Source: Henricia sp. BOLD:AAB3569
Lineage: Eukaryota; Echinodermata; Asteroidea; Spinulosida; Echinasteridae
DNA: 64,000 bases
Direction: 5' to 3'
NCBI GenBank assembly: GCA_037783545.1
Contig: JBBELK010000009.1
Location: 1,054,001 to 1,118,000, forward strand
In this document: positions 21,401 to 33,200 of the stretch, in pieces
How positions within the stretch are numbered: position 1 is the first letter of the stretch
How the letters are laid out: each line of letters begins with the position of its first letter
Notes under the pieces: model-generated
What the model was told of the DNA's origin: nothing
The model's database searches: none
The model's input: the letters and a program-made list of their open reading frames with translations, nothing else
Position numbers and translations under genes: made by a program

Positions 21401-24267
21401 TTGCGTTCTCGTATCTGAAGACTGTTATCCTCCATCAACTGCAGCAGTGATGCATCCAGATGGTCAGCTGATTCTGAGAAACTTTCGCTACTCTCCTCCT
21501 CGTCAGGAATGGAAATGGGTCTAAAATATGGAAAAACCAGGATTTTTTTTAAAACCCTGGTACATCATTTGCAGTTACCCAAAGTTTTACTTCATAAGTT
21601 GAAATACCCAACTAAAAGTGTTGATAGCAATGGTAACAAACACCACATGATTTTTTTTTCGTGTAAAATGGTACCTTTGTTGAAGAAATTCGCAACTGAA
21701 TGTGCTTTAAAAAAATTAAATTTGGAAAGACAATTTTTTTTTACCCTTCATTCAACACAAAAACCATGCATGGATTTTCAGGTTTTCTGAAGTATTAATG
21801 CATCTTTCACTGTGTTTACACTTGAACCGGCAAAGGTGGATACAGACTCATTATTTTTATTGCGACCACAAAACTGAACATTTGCCGCGTTTACACTACA
21901 CCTCGATTCGGCTTCCACTCGCCTTTAGAAACCGCAAAAGTCACCACTAGTTGTAACTGCAGCGCATGCGTGAGCTGTTAGGTGTTGCGGAACTGGTGCC
22001 AGATTGGTCAATTAAATCTACCACACGGTGGGCACTGCCCCAAGGACACTCAAATTGCCGAATCTGTATTCGAGTAGCGTTTACACTACAAGCGACATTG
22101 ACAATTGGGGGGGGTTCAACCCTGCAATTGCAGAGTTCAACCCTACCCCAAAGGTGACTTGAAAAAGGCGAATCAGACCCGGGTCTGATCCGCCTTTTTT
22201 AATTCACCTTTTGCGTTTACACTTAGTGGCTACCCGGCTTGAACTCCCCTATTTTGGAAATTGCGGAGTTCGATTCGGCAAAGGCGAATCGAGAGTAAAC
22301 AGGCCTTATGTGGCTGAAATATATAAAAGGCAGTTTATCAACAATAATTGTTTAGTTATGTAATGCCTTTGTTCCTGTTTTTAAATCTTTATCCAATTAT
22401 GTAATGTTTTTAACCACACAAATACCGCAAAATCTCACAACTAACTGCATGCAGGCCTTATATGACTTTTTGAGATGTTTTGGCAGAACAATCGTACCAC
22501 ACTTACCTTTTTCCCACTGGAGATTCCATAATTTTCTTCTTGGGGGCAACTACGAATAAAACAGAATTTTTTTATTAAAATATAAAGAAACATGGCAATA
22601 ACTCACATTGACCTTAACAAAAACTGGCCACTATAAACAGGTGACCTCTTTATAAAGGCTGCGTAAATGCCCATTGTATCATTTGCAATGACCCAATTTT
22701 GTTTTTCATGAGTTGACAAGGAAAACCTTACTCAAAATGTTGATAGCAATGGTAACAAACACCACATGAATTTATTTCCGTCCAAAATGGTATTTCCTGT
22801 TGAAAATTGACACAGGACTTTTTTACCATTCACTTGTACACAAAATCCATATATAGATTTTCAAGGTTTTCTGAAGCATTGATGCATCTACATGTAAGTA
22901 GCTAAAATTTCTTCAGGCTAGTTTACCAACATTCTTCCTTAGATATGTTACACTCTTATTCCACGAATCTGTACAAAGTTTTATCTTGCAAATGATACAT
23001 AGGGCCTTTAAGCATTATACAGATGGCATTTGGGACCAAAGATGGGTGGCCACTATAACCAGGTGGCCTGTCAAGGTGGCCTTAACAGCAGGTTTGATCA
23101 CTGTATCATTGTTAAATCACTGCCAGGGGAACTCTAAATTTTCTAATCAGTAACTTACCAGCTTGAACACCCTTGACAGCAGCTCTTAATTTCAGCGTAG
23201 GTGCAGATTTTTGTTCCGCGTCATTTTCTTTCAGATCACTGGAAAAACGAAATGAAGGAAAAAAATCATGTGACACTCAAACTAGAGACATCTGACATAC
23301 CGGGCAGATGCTCTACCAGCTGAACCATGATGCGGTATACCCTCCCAAGTTGAAAGTGGCAGATTCTGAAACTGAGTTTTTTCCGTACGACTTTTAAGTT
23401 TCACCTTCTTGGACAAAGCTGATGCAAGTCACTCAATACAATTTTTCAGACCTTGTTTAGGGGCCGTCCAAAGTTGTCAACATTTTCACTGAACTACAAT
23501 GTGTAGGAAGAGGGAGGTGGGGGGGTGGGGAGGTGGAGGGGATGGGGGCGGGGTGAAGGGGGGTGGGGGGCCACGTACGACTTTACATGCACGGTAAAAT
23601 GTTGACGTTTTACAGCTAGTGAAAAAAAAAGTTGATAGGTAGTATTTGGGGGGAAGGAGGGGGTCTTGAAAAATACTATGCTTTGTAGAGCCGTGAAAAT
23701 GTTGACAAAAAAGCAGGACGTTTTGACATGTACTTGCCAGTACATTTTTGGTATTTTTTATTTCGTTTATTTAATATTCATAAATACCTTAGACAATTTA
23801 CGCATCCCTATTGGTTGAGAGCACGTCACGTGGCCAGTTTTAAACGGACGATAAAAACCGGCCAGCCAGTTTTAAACACTTTCTTGCCTGGCCTGCGTTT
23901 GTACCCGTGCCCTATAGTCAGCGCGTATGGAACACGCACATGCACACCGAAACTGCACACACGCCCGAAAGCAAAATGTGCAATGTACCCCATCGTGTGC
24001 GTGCGCGTACAAGCCTGCATTACGCGTGAAGCGCGCGATCGAACAAAAACAACTCGACGCACAGCTTGCAGTTTGAACGAACTCGCGATGCATACAAAAA
24101 TACAATGCAGAATATGGCAAAACGGCAAGCAAATTTGGTGATGAGATTTACTGATTTACAAAAAAAGGTATTTATGAACGGGAATAAAAGTGGGTTTGGC
24201 CAGTCTTAAACAATACGTTTAAAACCGGCTAGGGGCCTGGACGAGTTTACAATCTTTCTTCCATGTG

Positions 24268-24299
<32 letters not shown>

Positions 24300-27200
24300 T
24301 CTTTCTGGTATTCATACCAAGGATTCCTCGATAGTGCTTATTGCACTGTCACTCGTAAGCGTGAGGAAACCCATGAAGAATTAGAATTAGAAATGGCCAG
24401 AGACACCGGGGAATCCCCTTGCTCTTCACGAAAGAATGCTCTGGGATTTTTAGAGTGCGTTACCATTACCTAACACACTGGACCAACGGCTTTACATCCC
24501 TTCCGAAGGATGGAGCAAGTGTGGTTGAGTGCCTCACCCGGTTCTCACACTAACCCTGACGTATCCTTACCGTGTGTTAGATTTTCCAGAAGTGCCCGCC
24601 GTTGCGGAATTTTCTCTAGAATTCGTTGAGGTTGACGCCGAGGCACCATTATCAAGCCTTCGGTAGTCACGCAGCAACCTGGCCTTAAGGCTAGCCGCTT
24701 TTTCCTTTTGATGCACAGGTGGATGAGGCACAGGTGGATGTGGCACAGGTGGATGAGGCACAGGCAGACTAGGTTCTGTAAGACAAGTTGAAAAAAGCTC
24801 CAATTATCATGAATGACAGACTCTAAAGCCTAGCGTACATTGACCTTGCAACTGGAAGCAACTAGTGGCAACTGGTGTTTCCGGCAACTAGGAGCAACTG
24901 ATCAGTTGCTCAAAAAGGTTGATATACACGCACTTGCAACTACCGGCAACTGAAAAAATCCCAGTTGCCGCAAGTTGCTCATGTTCTACTTCTGGCAAAA
25001 AGTTGTACCCAGTTGCAGTCAGTTGCGTCGATGTACGCGTACTTGCAACTAGTTGCTGCCAGTTGCACGCGTGCATCTGTTTACGTGCGTGCACATCGAC
25101 AGCAACTGCAAGCACAGTTGCTTCCAGTTGCAAGGGCAATGCACTCTGCGCTTTACCGAGTTGCTGTGTCGATGTGCGCGCTCTGGAAATGTAGATATAG
25201 CTGGATGCTCCCAGTTGCCGCTAGTTGCGGAACTAATCAGTTTCTGTCGATGTGCGCGCTACGCACACATCGACAGCAACTGATCAGTTGAGTTGCTTCC
25301 AGTTGCAATATCGATGTACGCTAGGCTTAAGATCTCATTCACATTAGGGAAATTACTTCGTTTAATGAAGATTTGAAGAGAGCCATTGGACAGCTCTTTA
25401 TTTCACAAAGATTAAAATTGCTTCGTTCGATGAAGCTATTGATAGCTTTCGACCACGTGCAACATCCTGGAATGTTTGGGTGTCACCAGCCACGCGCGCA
25501 CCAATAGACGCACATGAACATTTCTAAACCCAGCAATCCCAGAGATTAGGACACGTGGAAGTTTGTTAGCACATTACCGGCTTCCAGCTATATTGATTTT
25601 TTTTCGTCACAAAAATTTTTGCCCCGTTTTTTGGACTTCCCACCCTGGACTCCGTCCCCACATGTAGTATGCGGTACGGAGTCCAACCTGGGCTAATTGA
25701 GATGGTGAAATTTCAGAAGGGTAATGAGCAAAATATGACAAATGGTATGATATCAAAATCTTAACACCCATGGGAAAAATGGGGGACCTCAAAATGTGAT
25801 CTAGACATGGTCCTTTAAAACCAATACCACTAGTATCAGAATATGGAATATGGAATATCATCTGTAGTTTAACATGGTCTGCTAGAAAGGATTCCTGCTT
25901 TAAGCTATAATGTGGTGTTTTTTTTACAAAATTTGACTTTAATATAAAGATTTCACTTTAACATAATTTTATCACTGCTGTATGGTACCCTACCTTCATT
26001 CTGTGGCGGTGATGGCACACCACTGCAGCCTGACGCATGCCTCTCTATCAGGTCCATGTGGTACTTCACACCACATAGGGGGCACTCCACGGCATTCTGT
26101 GTTTGTAGGACTTCCTTGTCGATTTCATTTTCACCATGTTCAACTCTAACACTATCCTCTTCCTCAAGATCTACATCTTGTGGTTGTCCTCTTTGAGAAG
26201 TTTCCAAAATATCTTCATTCTCTTCAATTTCCCGATCTTTATTTCCTTTTGTCAATACTGCTCGTGGTGTATCCTTGTCTTCAAGTGCACTTCTGCTCGA
26301 ACTGTTGTCTTCATTTTTATTTTGTTCATCATATTTTGCATCTTTGCTTGTTTGTACTTTATCAGCCTGATCTCCATCACTGTCATCAAAATCGTCAAAA
26401 TCATCTTGCTTGTCACAATTTGTTGCCGGTTCTTCTCCCGAAGCGTCCCCATTCCCAGTTTCATCTTCATCACGACTTCTAATCTCGCCGATTTGTTTTG
26501 AGTTCAAACAGCTCTCTTCGGGGAATTCAGATTTCGGAGAAACAACCTTTTTGTCTGGATGGCGTGAGGCACTTGGGTTATTCTTTGCGGATGGCAAGTT
26601 TTGGGTCGTTGTAGACGGTTGTTCTTCAGACTTGAGCTTATCCAGCCTGTTTGTTTTATCTTCAACTTTCAGCCTCTTGCGAGAGAGTTTTCCACCGTGT
26701 TTTGGTTCTTGTTTTTCAAACTTTCGGGAATCCACAAACCTTTCTGAATCTTCAGACTTTCGGGAATCCACAAACCTTTCTGAATCTTCAGACTTTTGGG
26801 AATCTACAGATTGTTGAGAATTTTCACAATCCGGATTTTCTTTGTCGTTCACTTTTGGTTCTTTCCGTCCTAATGATGTCATCTTTGATTGATAAAACAA
26901 GAACCTATTTTCCTCGAATGATGTACATCCTTGCTTTAGACTTTCATCTAAACCCACGCCGTCGCCCTGTGAGGAGTCTGCGGCAACTGAACAAATTTTG
27001 GACTCTTCAGTGCCTTGTTCGTCATTTCTGCCGTCGCCACGTTGGGTTGAAGTCGGACATTGGTTCATTTCATTGTTCACTGTGGCAGAAGACCTAGTCA
27101 TTTCAGAAAGATGTTGGGAGTTAGAGATACTAGAGTTTTGTGAGTTTTTATCGTCGGTGGTTTCGTTATCCTTTCTGGACTTGGGAATGTTTAGCGAAGC

Positions 27201-30200
27201 CAAGTTTTCGTCAAAGCTATCCGAGTCAGTGTCGTGTCCTACTGTGGAATTAATAGCACAGTTCTTGTCCATTTCAAACTGCCCGTCGATGCCTGTATCG
27301 GTGCAGCTGTCGGTTTCGGTGGCCGAAGACGTTTTAAAAATATCTGTGGCACTGTCTGGACTTTCCGCCTTCCGGTTACAAAGAGTTTCGTTCGTGTTCT
27401 GACCGTGTTCTGCTGCATGAGGTCGCTTGGTGGCTGTTTGACTAACATCGGAATCAAAACCAGAAATGTCAGCTGGATCGAAACCAAAATCTTGATTTTC
27501 CATCGGATCTTGAACCAATGTTTGCGAGAGGCTGTCTTGCGATTTATTTACTTCCTCCTGTGAATCAGGGCCATCTTCTTTCCGAATTTCACCAACATCC
27601 TGTGAAGCCGCATTTAGTTCAGTTGGTGTCGGTGCCTTACGGCGCTGGTTCGGCGAAAAAAAATCGTCCAAATCTGAATCGGACTCATTATTAATGACGG
27701 GTTTCTTCTTAAGCCTGTTTTGCGGTCGGGTTTTTAAGGGCATCCTGTTTTGGCTAACCGCCGGCCGCGGATTTCCCTGGGTATTATTTGACGTTCCTGC
27801 TTCATCATCTTCATCACTATCATCGCTTGGGATGAAGAACACGGCAGCTTTACTTCCACGTTTGCGTGAAAACAGAGCGTCGCCGTAACAGTTACCGGTC
27901 ACTACCGGTTTGCCCCAGCCGATTCTGGTCTGCATTTTGGCCTGGGCTTGACGGAACTTTGAGCAGTAAGCTTGGATGAGTTGATAGATGACCTTGGTGT
28001 AGGCATGCTTGTTGACATTCAGAGGGGCATAGAAGGGGTGCTTCCGCTGAAAAGACTGTTGAATAAAAACAAAATCATAAAAATATTAATAATAATAACG
28101 AACATTTATACTGCGCCGGTATCCGTCATAAATGACGCTCATGGCGCATAACAATGAAACAGAATACTTAGACTAACAAAAGAAGGTTAAACATGTGTGT
28201 TTTGAGTGCACTCTTAAAATCAGAGAGATTTGTGAGTGAACGGATGGTCTGAGGAAGTTTGTTCCACAGGAATGGACCAGCATGTAAAAATGATCTATCT
28301 CCCCATGTGTTGGTGGTACGTGGAACTGTCAGCTGGCAAGCACTGGAAGAGCGGAGGTAACGAGCGCCATGTTGCTGTAATTTAAATATACTGCTGTTAT
28401 ATGCTGGTGGAGAGCCATGTACAATATGAAAGAATTTTGAACTCAATTCGTTGTACAACAGGGAGCCAATGAAGCGAATGCAGAACAGGTGTAATGTGAG
28501 TTCTACGTGTACAACGAGTTACAACACGAGCTGCACAGTTTTGGAGTTTCTGAAGACGTGCAATTTGAGATGACGGTAAATGGTACAAAAGGGAGTTACA
28601 AAAATCCAGACGAGATGATAGAAGTGCATGAATAATATAGGATTTCCGAGTTATTTCCCAGTTATTGTGTGAAACTTGGCAAAGAATCAAACACAATATT
28701 TGGTGTGGTGCCTAATCAATATAAACTCCTCAAAAAAAGTTCGGAAAGTCAAGTTTGACTGACGATTTCTCTCTTGTTACTAAATCATTTCCCTTGAATT
28801 TGGTATCATTGGAAAGCCCTGTTATTCCTCTTTACAGTGATGTGTCATTTGTTATGATAAATCAATTGGGGGATGTGTAGTATAGCGGAATACAGGGGTG
28901 GGTGGAAAGTGAAATGTCACAAAATTCACTGCTATTGTCATGCAGTGCATTCCCCTTTTGCTTGGAGGATGGGAATGTGTCAATGCACTTTTTGACAATA
29001 GCAATGTATTTTGTGACATTTCACTTTACACTCGCCCCCGTATTCAGCTGTGCTGCACATCCCCCAATTGCTTAATCATAACAAATGACACATCATCGTA
29101 AAGAGGAATAACAGGGCTTTGCAATGATATAAAATTCAAGGATAATTATTTTGCAACAAGAGAGAAATCGTCAGTCAAACTTGACTTTCCGAACTTTTTT
29201 TGAGGAGTTTAGAAACACAATAACCAAATATGGTATGAAAGACAAATAATACAATCATCACAAATTAATAAATTGTACTGTACCTTCCTGTAGGGTCCAA
29301 CGTTTTTATGCAGCCAAGGAAGGGTGGGGGGGAAAAAGGAAGAACAAAATGAAAGAATTAAGTGAACTCATACATGAAGAAACAACATACATTATAACAC
29401 GCCTCTTTTTTATTCTTTATCCCGACTGGCTGAAATGCAGTCACTGAGGATCACTAATCTAGGCTAGTGCATGAAATTTGCGCCGGAATCATCTCGCTTC
29501 AACTAGGTGGCTGCCTGGCTAGTGGTGCACAACCCCATCAGCACTTAGATTGTAGCATTCCCCTGACAGCTCCCCAAATATCGCTTGGGTTGACGAGGAA
29601 ATTAGGAATCAAGTGTCTTGCCTACAGACACAAACACGTTGGCACAAGTGGGGCTCGAACCCATAACCCTCGATCACAAGCACGGCTGTATACCCACTAG
29701 ACCACACGTGCTCCCCAAGACCACACGTGCTCCCCATAATATATGGTTATTGTGAAAGATAACTCAACGTGGCCAAACTTTACTTGTTGGCAATAAGAAA
29801 CATAATATCAACCAAAGTTTTTGCAGTTGGCCTCAGTGCTCTTTGAAATTTGGACAGCATGAAGCCAGAGCGACCTTCGCCTCCCTTCCTGTTTGGGCCT
29901 GATAAACTGATATGCCATAACTTGATATAATAATATCACCTTGTATCCACCAATAGTTGAACCTCAAGAGACTCCGAGTCGGAGCTACTTTGGGATGACG
30001 ATGATGATGATGAATGCTTCTCAGTGTTTGTCACATCAACCTCCTCCTCTGTCTCTGACCCTCGGTCATCGTCTTCTGGACAAAATAAGTACACACGTTT
30101 TAAGAGAACAGGCTACCATGTTTCCATAACAGTCAAGTACCTGAGTGATAATTTTACTTGACTGAAGCAAAATTCTTAGCTAAAATCGGTATTCAATTCA

Positions 30201-33200
30201 TTTTTGACTTTAGTAAAATACTTAAGAATATTGATTTTGGTATTCAAATGGTTATTTTTGGTAAAGTATTTTACTAAACTTTGAGAAGGCAAGGCATTGG
30301 TGGATCAAGGGCGGGGGGCTGAGGGGGCTATAGCAACCCCCCTAAAACTCTCGACTTTCAGCTTCCCTCTCCCCCCAAAAACAATCCACCTATGCAAAGA
30401 AACACTATTAAGCAAAATTATATATAAATTATATGCACACTGTAACCGATTTTGCTTGGGTGCACTTGTAGTGCATTTTGCACAAGAATTATGCTCATGA
30501 GGAGACGCCGGATATTGCGTGTCCCACAGAGTATTCAATTGGCTGTTTAGGGAGTTCTGCGCTCTGCGTAAATTTACGACGTCACAATTTTTGTGTGTGT
30601 TTTACTTACTAAAGTAAACATCTTAGCAGACATTTTTTTAGCCAAGCTAATTACTTAGTAAAAATTGGATTAATCTATTAAGTCTTAAATTCAGATATTG
30701 GCAATAGTGCTGTAACGATGTCTGCAAGTTCAGGTTCTGTTCGGTTGGGCAAAAGTTTGAAAATTTCTTCCCGAACATTATTTTGTTCGGTTTGGGTTTG
30801 GCAAACATTACCGGCGGTGCGGGTTGAAAGTCATCAAGCCAGTGCAGCCATGTTTCTTTATATAGCATGCATTTTGTATCTTCAAATCCGTTCTTTTAGC
30901 TGGTTCATGAACAACATAACAGCTTTCGTGGGTTGAAATTGACCTGGGAAACAGAACAGAATCTGCGGCCAGGGCGCAGCACTACTGTTGGAACGTACGC
31001 GATGTGCATGCATTTTATGCATGTTCCGATAAATCAACAATTATCAACACATTGTGCAGATGCGCACTGCACGGTAACACTATAGCTTTGGCACGTTGCG
31101 GCAATGAAGCCAATACAATATTTGATCGGCACCGATCAAGCGACGTCCATGTAGATATCGATCGTGAAGTCATGTGGATGGAGGAAGTAAAGTCATGTCA
31201 TGCATGTCATCGGCCAGACGCCAGGCCAAAAATATCGGGTCTGATTCGGCACAATAATTGCTTTGTACAGTGCATGTGACGTTTGACAGTTAAATACGAA
31301 GCATTTTTGCAAATATAGGAAGTCTTTTCAGTGCGTTTTTGACATTCAAAATGCCAGCTCTCTTTCATATTTTTCATTTAAAACATGTAAAATGTGAAAT
31401 CCAAAGTGAACTACTCCTGATGTGAACCGAGTGAAATGTTAGGTTCGGTCCGGAAGTGCCAAGTTATGTAAAATCCCGTTTGGTTCGTCTGTTCGGTTAC
31501 AGCATTAATTGGCCATAAACCTTGCAAAGTTGATGAAATCAATGTGTACCCAAGTACCTCTTACACCCCTACCTTCATCAAGTTGATCAAGAGACGAAGG
31601 GTCCGGAGGGAGGGGTACTTTCTGCGGTTTGGGTGCGGGAGATGAACGCTGGTCCTTAGTAAGCCATTTGCCAAGCTTGGACTGAACTGGCCGACTGTTC
31701 TGGCTCACCCTGTACAGATTTATGAAAAAGTTCACTATAACTGGACAAGTTCAGTGTTAGTGGCGGGCTCGTTTGAGGAACATTGTAAATGAGTCTTTCC
31801 ACGGTAAAGGGGGCTCATAACCGGGACGGCCTAAAATGTAACACAAGTGTCCGTCCCGGTTACGAGCGTATATTGGAAATTTGTACACAGGGTTTTTAGA
31901 AAGGCATGTTGTCACACTATTTGTAACCCTTTTTGGGCCTAAGTTATCCTCTTCAGAACAACTGAAACTTATTTCTTTTATTTTGAGACCAGACAAAGGT
32001 ATTTCCTCGAAAATATGGTCCGTGTTGCCAAAATGCCCCCTTTACCGTGGAAAGACTCATATGTAGTCATTATTACACTGCTAAAAAAAAGATCTCTATC
32101 TATATTGTAATTCATGGAAAACTTACATATCTACTGTGTCCTGGCCCAGACTGTCTTGATATTCGTTTCTTTTCCTTTTATGACCCTGGGAGAGAACAAA
32201 AAATTAACATCTGACATGACACACATCCGGCAGAAAATAATTGACAAATAAAATTGGATCGTCATATAAAAAAGTGGCTGTTATGCTTAAAGATAGTATA
32301 CATGATTGGTAAACTGTTACAAATAGTTTTATCCCCCTGTGTGATTGAAGATAGATGCATGATTAAAACCAACCTGAGCAAAAACCAGCTCCGTACTTCG
32401 TCTAACATTTGTGAAAACAGTCAAAAATGGGTTTGCAGTCATTTCCCCAGTGGTTTTGGGGCGAAATAGCATTTGGGCGATGTAGTATTTGGACGAAGTG
32501 ATTTGGGGCGAAATGGCACTCGGATAAAGTGGTTTTGGGGCGAATTGAACTTTCATCTCATAAGACGAAAAATAATTGTTTTACTCATTTCTCAAAGACT
32601 ATAGCACTTCAGACAAAACCATTTCAGGGGAAGTTTTCTACGGTCGTCATGTTTATATTGTGTAAGTTAGGCGTAAATCTGTGAACATTTCTGATTTTCG
32701 AGATACCAATCATGTATATTGCCTTTAAGCACAGAATCCCGATTTTTTGGGTTTATTTTTTCATTCATGTTTCTTATTTTACCTTCACGTTTGGAATATC
32801 ATCTCTTTCAGAGGAATTCTGAGTCCCTCCGTTGCTGTTGGCCACCCCTTCCACGGATGGATCATCCCAGTCTGCACTGGGCATTGCCTCCTGCCATTCG
32901 GTAAAATCTCTCAAACCGGACTGCCCCACTTCCTGGGAGGGGGGTCTGCTGGAGTCCTCAACTGTTTCTGACGAAGAGTTGGACATATTTTCAGCCTGTG
33001 GAGAAAAGAATTAACACCTCTATTACAGGATAATTCTGGGTGACATGTAAACATCACCAGTTGAGAATACTGTAAAATCCTGTGTATAAGGCGCCCCTGT
33101 GTATAAAGCACCCGTGTACAAGGCGCCCCTGTGTATAAAGGGCACCTACAACTGTTTTTTTTTTTGCTGCGGCAAAAATAAGTGCACTTTATACCTGCGT

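Noticed and set aside
23494-24141. Overlapping frames of 80-137 aa on both strands
   Set aside because: No conserved motif, and codon patterns look random; the interval is a UIMC1 intron with repeats.
26136-27563. Plus-strand frames opposite the UIMC1 giant exon
   Set aside because: Shadows of the real minus-strand coding exon.
28056-28721. LINE fragment as an extra UIMC1 coding exon
   Set aside because: Its translation matches non-LTR reverse transcriptase and is frameshifted; it is an intronic insertion.
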